Assembly (NCBI GenBank): GCA_037893225.1
Contig: JAZGUH010000445.1
Span: 248,001 to 312,000, forward strand
Direction of reading: 5' to 3'
Source of the DNA: Hippasteria phrygiana
Lineage: Eukaryota; Echinodermata; Asteroidea; Valvatida; Goniasteridae
Length of the DNA: 64,000 nucleotides
The translations under genes were made by a program, and so were the position numbers. The notes under the pieces were generated by a model, which was given only the letters and a program-made list of their open reading frames with translations, was not told where the DNA came from and searched no databases. Below are positions 21,459 through 33,348 of the stretch, piece by piece (position 1 is the first letter of the stretch; every line of letters starts with the position of its first letter).

Positions 21459-24400
21459 CTTAGATCTGGCGCTACATGTTGCAATCATCGGCGGCTTCCC
21501 AGAGTTAAAACTTGTAGAGAAAATTCAAACCTCGCAATGTTTATTTTCTTTCCGGCCAACATCTGTGTACATATTACCGTCTATTTATTGCTCCATGCAT
21601 GTCAAATTCCCTGGGGTATGGACTTGCTTTATTCATTCATAATTGCATGAAATATCAACCAAATGCAGTATTTTTGACATGTATGGATAGCTTAGATCTG
21701 GCGCTACATGTTGCAATCATCGGCGGCTTCCTAGAGTTAAAACTTGTGTAGAAAATTCAAACCTCGCAATGTTTATTTTCTTTCCGGCCAACATCTGTGT
21801 ACATGTTACCGTCTATTTATTGCTCCATGCATGTCAAATTCCCTGGGGTATGGACTTGCTTTACTCATTCATAATTGCATGAAATATCAACCAAATTTAG
21901 TAATTTTGACATGTATGGATAGCTTAGATCTGGCGCTACACGTTGCAATTATCGGCGGCTTCTTAGAGGTAAAACTTGTGGAGAAAATTCAAACCTCGCA
22001 ATGTTTATTTTCTTTCCGGCCAACATCTGTGTACATGTTACCGTCTATTTATTGCTCCATGCATGTCAAATTCCCTGGGGTATGGACTTGATTTACTCAT
22101 TCATAATTGCATGAAATATCAACCAAATGCAGTAATTTTGACAAGTATGTATAGCTTAGATCTGGCGCTACATGTTGCAATCATCGGCGGCTTCCCAGAG
22201 TTAAAACTTGTAGAGAAAATTCAAACCTCGCAATGTTTATTTTCTTTCCGGCCAACATCTGTGTACATATTACCGTCTATTTATTGCTCCATGCATGTCA
22301 AATTCCCTGGGGTATGGACTTGCTTTATTCATTCATAATTGCATGAAATATCAACCAAATGCAGTATTTTTGACATGTATGGATAGCTTAGATCTGGCGC
22401 TACATGTTGCAATCATCGGCGGCTTCCTAGAGTTAAAACTTGTGTATTAAATTCAAACCTCGCAATGTTTATTTTCTTTCCGGCCAACATCTGTGTACAT
22501 GTTACCGTCTATTTATTGCTCCATGCATGTCAAATTCCCTGGGGTATGGACTTGCTTTACTCATTCATAATTGCATGAAATATCAACCAAATTCAGTATT
22601 TTTGACATGTATGGATAGCTTAGATCTGGCGCTACATGTTGCAATCATCGGCGGCTTCCTAGAGTTAAAACTTGTGGAGAAAATTCAAACCTCGCAATGT
22701 TTATTTTCTTTCCGGCCAACATCTGTGTGCATATTACCTTCTATTTATTGCTCCATGCCTGTCAAATTCCCTGGGGTATGACTTGCTTTACTCATTCATA
22801 ATTGCATGAAATATCAACCAAATACAGTAATTTTGACATGTATGGATAGCTTAGATCTGGCGCTACATGTTGCAATCATCGGCGGCTTCCCAGAGTTAAA
22901 ACTTGTGGAGAAAATTCAAACCTCGCAATGTTTATTTTCTTTCCGGCTAACATCTGTGTGCATGTTACCGTCTATTTATTGCTCCATGCATGTCAAATTC
23001 CTTGGGGTATGGACTTGCTTTACTCATTCATAATTGCATGAAATATCAACCAAATACAGTAATTTTGACATGTATGGATAGCTTAGATCTGGCGCTACAT
23101 GTTGCAATCATCGGCGGCTTCCTAGAGTTAAAACTTGTGTAGAAAATTCAAACCTCGCAATGTTTATTTTCTTTCCGGCCAACAACTGTGTACATGTTAC
23201 CGTCTATTTATTGCTCCATGCATGTCAAATTGCCTGGGGTATGGACTTGCTTTACTCATTCATAATTGCATGAAATATCAACCAAATTCAGTAATTTTGA
23301 CATGTATGGATAGCTTAGATCTGGCGCTACATGTTGCAATCATCGGCGGCTTCCCAGAGTTAAAACTTGTGGAGAAAATTCAAACCTCGCAATGTTTATT
23401 TTCTTTCCGGCTAACATCTGTGTACATGTTACCGTCTATTTATTGCTCCATGCATGTCAAATTCCCTTGGGTATGGACTTGCTTTACTCATTCATAATTG
23501 CATGAAATATCAACCAAATTTAGTAATTGTGACATGTATGGATAGCTTAGATCTGGCGCTACACGTTGCAATTATCGGCGGCTTCTTAGAGGTAAAACTT
23601 GTGGAGAAAATTCAAACCTCGCAATGTTTATTTTCTTTCCGGCCAACATCTGTGTACATGTTACCGTCTATTTATTGCTCCATGCATGTCAAATTCCCTG
23701 GGGTATGGACTTGATTTACTCATTCATAATTGCATGAAATATCAACCAAATGCAGTAATTTTGACAAGTATGTATAGCTTAGATCTGGCGCTACATGTTG
23801 CAATCATCGGCGGCTTCCCAGAGTTAAAACTTGTAGAGAAAATTCAAACCTCGCAATGTTTATTTTCTTTCCGGCCAACATCTGTGTACATATTACCGTC
23901 TATTTATTGCTCCATGCATGTCAAATTCCCTGGGGTATGGACTTGCTTTATTCATTCATAATTGCATGAAATATCAACCAAATGCAGTATTTTTGACATG
24001 TATGGATAGCTTAGATCTGGCGCTACATGTTGCAATCATCGGCGGCTTCCTAGAGTTAAAACTTGTGTAGAAAATTCAAACCTCGCAATGTTTATTTTCT
24101 TTCCGGCCAACATCTGTGTACATGTTACCGTCTATTTATTGCTCCATGCATGTCAAATTGCCTGGGGTATGGACTTGCTTTACTCATTCATAATTGCATG
24201 AAATATCAACCAAATTCAGTAATTTTGACATGTATGGATAGCTTAGATCTGGCGCTACATGTTGCAATCATCGGCGGCTTCCCAGAGTTAAAACTTGTGG
24301 AGAAAATTCAAACCTCGCAATGTTTATTTTCTTTCCGGCTAACATCTGTGTACATGTTACCGTCTATTTATTGCTCCATGCATGTCAAATTCCCTGGGGT

Positions 24401-24705
24401 ATGGACTTGCTTTACTCATTCATAATTGCATGAAATATCAACCAAATTTAGTAATTTTGACATGTATGGATAGCTTAGATCTGGCGCTACACGTTGCAAT
24501 TATCGGCGGCTTCTTAGAGGTAAAACTTGTGGAGAAAATTCAAACCTCGCAATGTTTATTTTCTTTCCGGCCAACATCTGTGTACATGTTACCGTCTATT
24601 TATTGCTCCATGCATGTCAAATTCCCTGGGGTATGGACTTGATTTACTCATTCATAATTGCATGAAATATCAACCAAATGCAGTAATTTTGACAAGTATG
24701 TATAG
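21455..24705 (+). repeat. Satellite array, segment 2 (14 monomers)
   Basis: 3251 bp minus the 4-base target duplication is 3247, exactly 14 x 232 minus one for the single short monomer near 22781. It starts and ends at the same monomer phase (the insertion point). It carries the marker CCGGCCAACAACTG near 23176, which also appears in segments 3 and 4 but was not seen in segment 1. A private change gives CCCTTGGGTATGG near 23464. Confidence 0.95.
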
Positions 24706-25493
24706 TGTAGCGCAATGGTGTGCTTGTATACGCGAGTAAGCATAGCGCGTATGCAGCGAGCAGCTTGCTGCGAATTGTAGCAGCGCCCTCTTGTGGCCGG
24801 GCTATGCGCGCATTTTAGACAGTTGATTACAGCGCCTCGTTGGGAGTGGACGTGGTTGTGGCGAGCAGCGGAGACACGTGCAGGTACGAACCTTCAGGAG
24901 TTCGCCTTAGGACTTGGGTGGTCTGCCTGGAACCTTAAGGGAGTAACTTAAGGGGCGGGACTACCTGATACTGCAGAGGGAGGGATCGGTAGCCGTTGAG
25001 TACACTGGAGACCCGGAACGTCAGGGAACGTTGGTCGTGTGCGAGCTACACGCGTGGCATTCACCCACTGGGATCCCGGGATTCCTGCAGTTGGCAACCT
25101 GGAGTTGCCTGAGTCGCTGGCACAGGCGAGCAAGCGTGTGCATTGCGTGCGCCCCACCCTTAACGCAGGTGCTGTCTGGTGATTCATTAATTGACATCAT
25201 ACTGAATTAAGGATAATCAAGGGAATTAAAGGATCGGGATACCTCTTTGTTGTGCCAATCAAGGTGTCAATGTCAGTTCTTCACTCGTTTGTCTGTCTCG
25301 TCAGTCAGTTGGTTTCCGTCCTTGAAGTATTGTCCTTAAGGCAGCCTGATTTGTACGTGTTGGTGGCAGACGGCTTACCGAACGGACTCATTCCCTAGGT
25401 CACCCGGATAACCGCTCGTCTGGGCTTACCGAGGATTAGTCTGGAGATCGATCGGGGCGACTTTGGCGGAGGTCACCTGGTCGGCGCGCCACA
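24706..25493 (+). repeat. 5' LTR, copy 2
   Basis: 788 bp with the 5'-type G at offset 395 (25101). CTCF-like motif at 24782-24798. Confidence 0.96.
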
Positions 25494-25494
25494 T

Positions 25495-25512
25495 TGGTGT
25501 CAGAAGTGGGAT
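25495..25512 (+). other. tRNA-Leu primer-binding site, copy 2
   Basis: Identical 18 bases to copy 1, one base after the LTR. Confidence 0.85.
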
Positions 25513-25572
25513 ATAAGCGTAGATCAGATACCTTGAGGACCAGAATTAAGGATAAAGGTCAGGGACTACATC

Positions 25573-26799
25573 ATGGAACCACTGGACAGGGGTCAAATAG
25601 ATGAGGAATTAGCTATCCTAAGAATGGAAGCACAACGAGGGGAAGAATTACTGCAGGGTGCCTTCGAGGAAAGGCAGCGCCTAAAGGAAGAACTTGACAA
25701 GGTGAGGCGGGAGTTGTTGGAGACTAAGGAACGGGAACGAGACATGACACCAAGGATCACAACACCATTGGACACAGTACCAGCAACCCCTGCGAACACA
25801 GCAGTAACCTCTTCGGTTAATGACAGTTGCAAAGCAGGAACATTAAAGGATGTACCTGCAGAAACTTCCCTGCAGGAGAAAACTGCAGAAGAAACGCGTA
25901 AGGAAAGGCTCCAGAGGCCGAACATTTGTCCAGACAGGTTTAACGGGAAGGTGCCTTGGAAGGATTATAAGGCACACTTCATGGCCTGCAGTGTGGCCAA
26001 CGGATGGAAGGACGAGCAAGCTAAGGTATTCCTTGCTGCAAGCCTCCAGGGACCAGCACTAAGTGTACTGGGTTGTCAGCCGGAAGGCAAGAAATACTCC
26101 TTCCAGGAACTCATTCGATCACTGGACCAGAGGTTCGGGCCAGGCCAGCAGGCGGAGTACCACTTGATGGCGCTGCGACATCGCCGTCAGGGTGAGAAAG
26201 AGACACTACAGGAGTTAGGGCAAAGCATAAGGGAGCTTTCAGCTTTGGCGTACCCCGAATTCACAGATGAAGGAAGAGATCGTCTTTCAAGAGGACATTT
26301 CATGGACGCGGTGTCGGACCGGGCCATAAGAGAAGCGATCTTTAGGGCCAAACCGGACACCTTGGATGACTCCATTAAGGCTGCCCTGGCTGCTGATAGC
26401 TACCTCAAGACTGAGGAACAACGGGTAATGGACAAAACTAAGAAGTACGCAAGGATGGTCAAAAATGAGCAAACCTTGGAGGACAACGAAGTAGCTGTGA
26501 GTAATAAGGCAGTAGTGGAACAAACCGTACAACAGGTCCTTTCACGTTTAGGTGAAATATCGAGACCCAGGAGGGAAAACCGGCCGTACGAACGCAGGAT
26601 GGCAAATCCTGAGGATGTTTGCCACAATTGTAAGCGAAAGGGGCATTTCGCGCGTGACTGCAGAGAACCGAAGGTCGGGAGATCAAGGATGTCGGGAAAC
26701 GACATGCAGCCATCTCAGGGACCCGTGAGAGGGCTGGAAGTAGTCAAGGGTCACGGAAGTTCCGAGGGAGCCGTTCCAAGGACAGAGATAACTCAGTAG
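25573..26799 (+). CDS. gag: Gag polyprotein, copy 2
   Basis: 408 aa with no amino-acid difference from copy 1. The CCHC knuckle is at residues 350-363 and the frame is intact. Confidence 0.95.
   Translation: MEPLDRGQIDEELAILRMEAQRGEELLQGAFEERQRLKEELDKVRRELLETKERERDMTPRITTPLDTVPATPANTAVTSSVNDSCKAGTLKDVPAETSLQEKTAEETRKERLQRPNICPDRFNGKVPWKDYKAHFMACSVANGWKDEQAKVFLAASLQGPALSVLGCQPEGKKYSFQELIRSLDQRFGPGQQAEYHLMALRHRRQGEKETLQELGQSIRELSALAYPEFTDEGRDRLSRGHFMDAVSDRAIREAIFRAKPDTLDDSIKAALAADSYLKTEEQRVMDKTKKYARMVKNEQTLEDNEVAVSNKAVVEQTVQQVLSRLGEISRPRRENRPYERRMANPEDVCHNCKRKGHFARDCREPKVGRSRMSGNDMQPSQGPVRGLEVVKGHGSSEGAVPRTEITQ
26694..26752 (+). promoter_or_regulatory. Gag-pol -1 frameshift signal, copy 2
   Basis: GGGAAAC at 26694-26700 with an unchanged hairpin (26707-26736) and pseudoknot partner (26748-26752). 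Confidence 0.8.
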
Positions 26800-29700
26800 T
26801 AGACTATGAAAGGAAAGTCAACCAGGAACAACTTAGTAGGAATGGACAGCCTCAGGGGAAGGAAACACTTAAGGAATCCACCTTAGGTAATGGACGACCA
26901 ACCCTTGGTGCGTCGCCCTTTAGGGAAACGCAAAGGAGTGGGCTGTTCGTACCTGCTATGGTTAGAGGAGTAAAGGCCCATATGTTAATTGATACTGGAG
27001 CAAGTAACACATTGATTTCGTCAACGATGTACTACAACATGTCACCGGAGAGGAGGCCTGTACTGACACCGGATGGAATAAAGGTGCTCGGCGCTGATGG
27101 CAGTAAAATTGAGACCATGGGGAGCGCATGGTTGGAGATTCAGGTTGGGAGGTCCACCAGGATGGTGTGTGTTGTGTTCGCACACCTGGAGGTCGAAGGA
27201 ATCCTAGGAATGGATTACTTGTTGCCGACAAATGGAAGGTTGGACTTCCAGGACCTGGTGCTCACCATAAATGGGGAACGGATTAAGTGCATTGACAGAC
27301 AAGGATCAAATTTCTGCGCAAGAGTACTTGTTGAAGAGACAACATTGGTACCCCCTGGACACGAAGCCCTTGTACCAGGACGAGTAGTTACGAAGGTAAC
27401 TGGCCTTGGAATACTTGAACCTGCGGAGGAAAGTGAATTGGCAGGCAGAGGACTGATAGTTGCAAGGCTATTAGTAAGACCCAACGGGAAGACGCTGCCT
27501 ATTCGTGTGTTTAACCCAGGACGACGGGTGTGCGTAGTAAAAGAAGGGAGCATGGCGGGATTTCTAACAGCCGTACAAGAAGATGACGTGGAGAAACCCA
27601 CACGAGAACAAGTTGAGGACCTGCGGGAATTGCCTGAACACCTAAGGGACCTTTACAGTAGGAGCGTCAAGGGAGTTGAGTCAGAGTTTCACCCACAGAT
27701 TGCAGGGTTACTTGGTGAGTTCAGGGACGTCTTCTCCAGGGAGAAGACCGACATAGGACGCACGGATTGCGTGAAGCATCGGATAGACACAGGCAATGAA
27801 AGGCCAAGGCGTGAAAGGCCACGAAGGTTCCCCGCTTCCGAGCAAGAGGAGATAGAGCGGCAAGTCCAGGACTTACTGAAGGGAGGACAGATTGAGCCAT
27901 CAAATAGCCCGTGGGCCTCAAATGTTGTTCTAGTAAGGAAAAAGGATGGAACAAAGCGGTTCTGTGTGGACTACAGGAGACTCAACGCAGTTACCATTAA
28001 GGACGCCTTCCCAATCCCTAGGATTGATGACTCATTGGATACCCTTTCAGGATCACGCTGGTTTTCAACCCTGGATCTAACGTCGGGTTACTGGCAAGTG
28101 GCTCTTGATGACGATGCCAGGGAGAAGTCAGCGTTCGTTGTAAGGGGAGGGCTCTATAACTGGCGCGTCATGCCCTTTGGCATGTGTAATGCACCCTCGA
28201 CATTTGAGAGGCTCATGGAGCGAGTCCTTAGAGGCCTTCACTGGGAGACTCTCCTGGTCTATCTGGACGACGTCATAGTGTTTGGAAGGACGGTTCCCGA
28301 GGAGCTCAGCCGGCTTGGGGTAGTGTTCCAGCGTCTGAGGGACGCGGGACTGAAGCTTAAGCCGCAGAAATGCGAACTCTTTAAGAAGAAGGTTCGCTAT
28401 CTGGGCCACTTTGTGTCGGAGAAGGGAGTCGAAACGGATCCGGGAAAAGTACAAGTAGTGAAGGACTGGCCGACTCCGCAGTCAGTGAAGGACGTTCGCA
28501 GTTTCCTGGGACTGGCGTCCTATTACAGGAGATTCATTGAAGGATTTTCGGGCATTGCTCGACCCCTGCACCGTCTGACTGAAAAGTCTCGACTGTTCGA
28601 ATGGACAGAGGAGTGTCAGGAATCCTTTCTGGAACTGAAGGGGCGGCTTACCAGGGCACCTATCTTGACATATCCAGATCCTGAGGGTGTATTCGTCCTC
28701 GACACTGATGCTAGTGCTTCAGGAATAGGCGGAGTCCTGTCGCAGTTGAAGGACGGTGAAGAGAGGGTGGTCGCGTACGCGAGCAAGGTCCTGAAGAAAG
28801 CAGAGCAGAACTATTGCGTGACCCGTAGGGAACTGCTTGCGGTGGTTACGTTTATGAAGTACTTTAGGCCGTACATTTATGGACGAAGGATCACGGTCAG
28901 GACAGACCACGGAGCCTTAAGGTGGCTTCTTAACTTCAAGGACCCTGTAGGACAAATAGCACGTTGGCTGGAGACAATAGGACAATTTGACTACAGGATA
29001 GTTCACCGGGCTGGGAAATCCCACCAGAATGCAGATAGCCTGTCTCGCCGGCCCTGCTCACAGTGCGGAAGAGACGAGGGTATCAGTGACGCAGATCAAG
29101 GAAAATCTGCAGGCGGATGTGCAGTCGCTGCAGTCACCGACAATTCTGTTGAGGATACGGAAGCCCGAGTGGACCTACGAATAGTAGGTGTATTACCCCA
29201 CATCTCAAAGAAAGACTGGAGGAGGGCACAGCTCAAGGACGATCAGATGAACTGGCTCATCCAAGCGAAGGAGGGAGCAGGAGTTCGTCCTGACTGGGAG
29301 ATAGTCTCCCCAAAATCAAAGGCTGCCAAGAATTACTGGTTACAGTGGGACCAGCTTGCAGTAAGGCAAGGAATCCTACAACGACGTTGGGAATCTGATA
29401 ATGGCCAAGAGGTGCGTTGGCAGACTGTTGTGCCACAGGAGTATCGAGAGGAGATACTGCAGGAGCTTCATGCAGGAAGGACAAGTGGACATCTAGGTAC
29501 CAAGAGGACGATGGCTAAGGTGCGCCTTAAGTTCTATTGGTCAAGCCTGAGTGCAGATGTCAGATCCTTCATAAGGAGATGCGACTTATGTGCAAAGAGG
29601 AAGTCGCCGAGCAAGAAGCGAAGGGCACCTTTACGGCAACACTTAGTTGGGGCACCATTGGAGCGAGTGGCCATGGACATAGTGGGACCCTTCCCAGTGA

Positions 29701-30113
29701 CTACGAGTGGCAACAGATACATACTAGTAGTCGGGGATTACTTCAGTAAATGGTTTGAGGCTTACCCCATCCAAGATGAGAAGGCAGCGACTGTAGCAGC
29801 TCGGTTTGTCGAGGATTTCGTGTGCAGATTTGGAGTTCCTGAGACACTGCACACCGACCAAGGGAGAAACTTTGAGTCGAGGTTAATGGCCGAGGTATGC
29901 AGGATTCTAGGCATTCAGAAAACTCGGACGACGCCTTACAATCCGAAATCGGATGGCCTCGTTGAGCGTTTTAATCGGACCTTAGTGAACATCGTGTCGA
30001 TCTTGATGAAGGTCAAGGAAACAAGAAGGACTGGGATAAGGAATTACCTTATGCAACAGCAGCATACCGTAGTACCCCGCAGGAATCGACAGGGGAAACT
30101 CCCAACGTGGTGA
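26700..30113 (+). CDS. pol: Pol polyprotein, copy 2 (truncated by shared frameshift)
   Basis: First Met at 26958. All protease, RT, RNase H and integrase catalytic residues listed for copy 1 are kept. It has Leu where copy 1 has Ser after SAW (residue 59), and a private Gly-to-Ser change just after FYWS in the integrase zinc region, between the His and Cys pairs. It stops at 30111-30113 because of the same one-base break in the integrase C-terminal region. Confidence 0.94.
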   Translation, partial: RHAAISGTRERAGSSQGSRKFRGSRSKDRDNSVVDYERKVNQEQLSRNGQPQGKETLKESTLGNGRPTLGASPFRETQRSGLFVPAMVRGVKAHMLIDTGASNTLISSTMYYNMSPERRPVLTPDGIKVLGADGSKIETMGSAWLEIQVGRSTRMVCVVFAHLEVEGILGMDYLLPTNGRLDFQDLVLTINGERIKCIDRQGSNFCARVLVEETTLVPPGHEALVPGRVVTKVTGLGILEPAEESELAGRGLIVARLLVRPNGKTLPIRVFNPGRRVCVVKEGSMAGFLTAVQEDDVEKPTREQVEDLRELPEHLRDLYSRSVKGVESEFHPQIAGLLGEFRDVFSREKTDIGRTDCVKHRIDTGNERPRRERPRRFPASEQEEIERQVQDLLKGGQIEPSNSPWASNVVLVRKKDGTKRFCVDYRRLNAVTIKDAFPIPRIDDSLDTLSGSRWFSTLDLTSGYWQVALDDDAREKSAFVVRGGLYNWRVMPFGMCNAPSTFERLMERVLRGLHWETLLVYLDDVIVFGRTVPEELSRLGVVFQRLRDAGLKLKPQKCELFKKKVRYLGHFVSEKGVETDPGKVQVVKDWPTPQSVKDVRSFLGLASYYRRFIEGFSGIARPLHRLTEKSRLFEWTEECQESFLELKGRLTRAPILTYPDPEGVFVLDTDASASGIGGVLSQLKDGEERVVAYASKVLKKAEQNYCVTRRELLAVVTFMKYFRPYIYGRRITVRTDHGALRWLLNFKDPVGQIARWLETIGQFDYRIVHRAGKSHQNADSLSRRPCSQCGRDEGISDADQGKSAGGCAVAAVTDNSVEDTEARVDLRIVGVLPHISKKDWRRAQLKDDQMNWLIQAKEGAGVRPDWEIVSPKSKAAKNYWLQWDQLAVRQGILQRRWESDNGQEVRWQTVVPQEYREEILQELHAGRTSGHLGTKRTMAKVRLKFYWSSLSADVRSFIRRCDLCAKRKSPSKKRRAPLRQHLVGAPLERVAMDIVGPFPVTTSGNRYILVVGDYFSKWFEAYPIQDEKAATVAARFVEDFVCRFGVPETLHTDQGRNFESRLMAEVCRILGIQKTRTTPYNPKSDGLVERFNRTLVNIVSILMKVKETRRTGIRNYLMQQQHTVVPRRNRQGKLPTW

Positions 30114-30748
30114 TGCTGGGGAGGGAAGTTTCCCTTCCCATTGACCTGACAATGGAGGAATCAACTTCAGAGGAGGAAGTGGAGGACTTGGATTACGCTC
30201 TGGCAATGCGGATGAGAATGCAACGTTCGCATGATAGAGCTCGCAAGCACTTGGTGAAAAGTGCCAGGAGACAAAAGCGTAATTACGACAGGAACACATG
30301 CAAGGAGCACTTCGTTGAGGGCAAGTTTACCTGGCTGCACAACCCAGCGAAGAAGAAGGGTGTCTCTCCCAAGCTGATGTGCAGATGGGAAGGTCCATAC
30401 CTCATTGTGGACAAACTGTCTGACGTTACTTACAGGATCCAAAGGAAAAGAGGAGCGAAGATGAAGGTTGTCCACAGTGATCGCCTTAAGCCCTATCAAG
30501 GAAAACCATTGGAGCCTTGGGCCCAAGGGAGAGATGGTAGGCAGGAGACACAGGCGCAACCTCCAGGAAGTGATCTGCAGGAGACGAGAGGATCGAGGGA
30601 AGACGGGTATCAGCATGAGAGCCAGGATTCACCAGAACTAATGTCGCCTGAAAGGAGCCACATACCTGAGACAGCAGAATTATCTGAGAAAGATGAAGTG
30701 CAAGAGGTTCAGGAACCAGTTGAAGGAAGCTCAACTCAGGAAGTATAG
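30020..30748 (+). pseudogene. pol: Pol 3' fragment (integrase C-terminus, GPY/F module), copy 2
   Basis: In the -1 frame relative to upstream pol, ending at the shared TAG 30746-30748. The frame then stays open to TAA at 30872-30874. It has SARRQK where copy 1 has SARKQK. Confidence 0.85.
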
Positions 30749-31001
30749 TCAGAGACTGTGCAACCCTTATCCCCTAACACCACTGAGACAGCACCTGTCC
30801 CCTTAATACCAGGCCCTGCGCAGGCGAGAAGGAATCCTGTGCGTCAGCGGCAGCGGCCACAGCGATATCGTTAAATTAGATGATCTGGACATTAATTAAT
30901 ACAGAAATATAGTTTGACAAAACAAATTCAGGAATTAGTGGAAATTCAATAACAAATTGCATTATTGTTCTCTGTTCGTGCAGTTGAAACACTCGTGAAG
31001 G

Positions 31002-32069
31002 ATGGAGAGGAAGGAGACAGACTGGAGTCGACCCAAGGACTGGGACACGGTGAGGGTCCTTAGGTGTAGCAAGTGTTGTGACACCTTCATCCACAAGAGG
31101 AGATTCGAAAAGCACCAGGAGAGCCATCGGTCAAAGCAGATTCTGTTTTTCTGTCTGAGGTGTGAGAGGAACTACACCAGGAAAGATAATCTGAAGGTGC
31201 ACTACAATAACCACCACCCTTCATCCCTGGACGACTTGCCCAAGGCATACCCTGAGACTGAGGAGGAGCACAAGACCAGGCTCGAGACAGATGCAGGGAG
31301 TAAGCAGACTTCTAAGACAGGCAACGGTGGACAGCTGGAACGCCCTGAGAAGCGCCGGTCACCAGGAACGGTGGGGGATACGGGTGAGCCCTTGCACAAA
31401 CAGCTGAAGGTGGCTGCGGAGTCTGAAAGGAGAAGGGAGGAGACGTCTACTGAGGATGCCTTGAAGTGGCATGTTCCCTCCACTCCAGTGCGGATGGCGG
31501 CGGAGGAAGCCCCCGTGCTGTCCCTCTCCCCAGGTTCGCTGTCCTTGGTCGACCAGTGCCTGAACGAGGAGCCTCGGTCCTGGAAACACAGATCTGGTGG
31601 AAAGCCACGAGGAATGATTTCGATGGTTCGGGATCAGGGATCTTCAAGCGAAGATGAGCCTGAGGGGGAGGAGAATGTTCGCATCGTGCTTCCTAGAGGT
31701 TCAGGCAGTGCTGGAACCGAGACACCATCCCAGCAGATCAACCTTGGACGGGCCCTTGAAGGAAGTACCCTGAAAAGCCGGGATGATGAGAAGCGCAGCA
31801 CCACGTTTCCTGCAACAATTGTAGAGCAAGACACCTCAATCCCCAAGCCTGTCCCAGCCAAGGTGTACAGAATCAGTGAAGATAACAGTGGGGCACGGCG
31901 TGCAGTACCTGTGAGCACCCCCGACCTGGAGATCATGATGACTGGAAAGGTTCGTCGAGTGAAGGAGGTTCATACCCGTTCCAAGTTCCAGAACGGCTTG
32001 AAGGTTTCCGAGGAAGTCACCGAGAGGACCTACGAGGTCAAGTTTACTGCTGGTTTTGTTCTTCAGTAA
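31002..32069 (+). CDS. Twin C2H2 zinc-finger ORF, copy 2
   Basis: 355 aa, both fingers intact. It differs from copy 1 only by Glu in place of Lys at GTETPSQ. The candidate splice acceptor ends at 30983. Confidence 0.85.
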   Translation: MERKETDWSRPKDWDTVRVLRCSKCCDTFIHKRRFEKHQESHRSKQILFFCLRCERNYTRKDNLKVHYNNHHPSSLDDLPKAYPETEEEHKTRLETDAGSKQTSKTGNGGQLERPEKRRSPGTVGDTGEPLHKQLKVAAESERRREETSTEDALKWHVPSTPVRMAAEEAPVLSLSPGSLSLVDQCLNEEPRSWKHRSGGKPRGMISMVRDQGSSSEDEPEGEENVRIVLPRGSGSAGTETPSQQINLGRALEGSTLKSRDDEKRSTTFPATIVEQDTSIPKPVPAKVYRISEDNSGARRAVPVSTPDLEIMMTGKVRRVKEVHTRSKFQNGLKVSEEVTERTYEVKFTAGFVLQ

Positions 32070-32560
32070 CTGTTACTGCATTGCTCCAGTTTCAACTTCT
32101 TCAGTTTTCATGAACACTTAGTTTTACACCAAAGATTATCGAGATTTTATGAATGTTAAAAACTGTATCTTAAGTTAAGTTGCAGTAAGGATAATTTATG
32201 TGAAGTTGTAATTTAATTTTGTTGTTTGAAAAGATCATTATGTATCGAGTTTTAAGATAAACCGTGTTGAGGATTTCAGTCAGTCAGATATGTATTTTTC
32301 TACTGAGAGCTCTATAAGGAAACTGCTTTGATGGAGCCTTATGTGAAACCTTTGTTTAAATTGTTTAAAATATACGAAGCAAAATTTATGAGAAGGAAGT
32401 GTGTACTTAAGTATTCCTACAAATGTTATCTTAAGTTCACCTTAAGTTATTACCTTAAGTGACGTTTTTCAGTGTTAAGATAAGGACAAGCACATCCCTT
32501 GCTTAAGTTAGTCTTTCAGTTTTTAAGACCGAGGACGGCCTGAACTTGAGTGTGGGGCTG
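32070..32560 (+). other. AT-rich 3' untranslated region and polypurine tract, copy 2
   Basis: No gene. The six CTTAAG sites are kept. The purine tract is at 32548-32560. Confidence 0.7.
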
Positions 32561-33348
32561 TGTAGCGCAATGGTGTGCTTGTATACGCGAGTAAGCATAG
32601 CGCGTATGCAGCGAGCAGCTTGCTGCGAATTGTAGCAGCGCCCTCTTGTGGCCGGGCTATGCGCGCATTTTAGACAGTTGATTACAGCGCCTCGTTGGGA
32701 GTGGACGTGGTTGTGGCGAGCAGCGGAGACACGTGCAGGTACGAACCTTCAGGAGTTCGCCTTAGGACTTGGGTGGTCTGCCTGGAACCTTAAGGGAGTA
32801 ACTTAAGGGGCGGGACTACCTGATACTGCAGAGGGAGGGATCGGTAGCCGTTGAGTACACTGGAGACCCGGAACGTCAGGGAACGTTGGTCGTGTGCGAG
32901 CTACACGCGTGGCATTCACCCACTGGGATCCCGGGATTCCTGCAGTTGGCAACCTTGAGTTGCCTGAGTCGCTGGCACAGGCGAGCAAGCGTGTGCATTG
33001 CGTGCGCCCCACCCTTAACGCAGGTGCTGTCTGGTGATTCATTAATTGACATCATACTGAATTAAGGATAATCAAGGGAATTAAAGGATCGGGATACCCC
33101 TTTGTTGTGCCAATCAAGGTGTCAATGTCAGTTCTTCACTCGTTTGTCTGTCTCGTCAGTCAGTTGGTTTCCGTCCTTGAAGTATTGTCCTTAAGGCAGC
33201 CTGATTTGTACGTGTTGGTGGCAGACGGCTTACCGAACGGACTCATTCCCTAGGTCACCCGGATAACCGCTCGTCTGGGCTTACCGAGGATTAGTCTGGA
33301 GATCGATCGGGGCGACTTTGGCGGAGGTCACCTGGTCGGCGCGCCACA
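32561..33348 (+). repeat. 3' LTR, copy 2
   Basis: 788 bp, 3'-type T at offset 395 (32956), plus a private T-to-C change at 33099. Confidence 0.96.

Larger units (their letters stand above)
24706..33348 (+). mobile_element. Ty3/gypsy LTR retrotransposon, copy 2 (8643 bp)
   Basis: Same structure and length as copy 1, at +11894, at the same base of the same monomer subtype and with ATAG duplicated at 24702-24705 and 33349-33352. Private differences seen: A at 29544 (Ser for Gly in integrase) and C at 33099 in the 3' LTR. It shares the integrase frameshift and the late pol stop. Confidence 0.97.

Noticed and set aside
12807..21459. Five-base target-site duplication
   Set aside because: The flanks are TATAG on the left and ATAGC on the right. 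Only the four bases ATAG match with TG...CA LTR ends.
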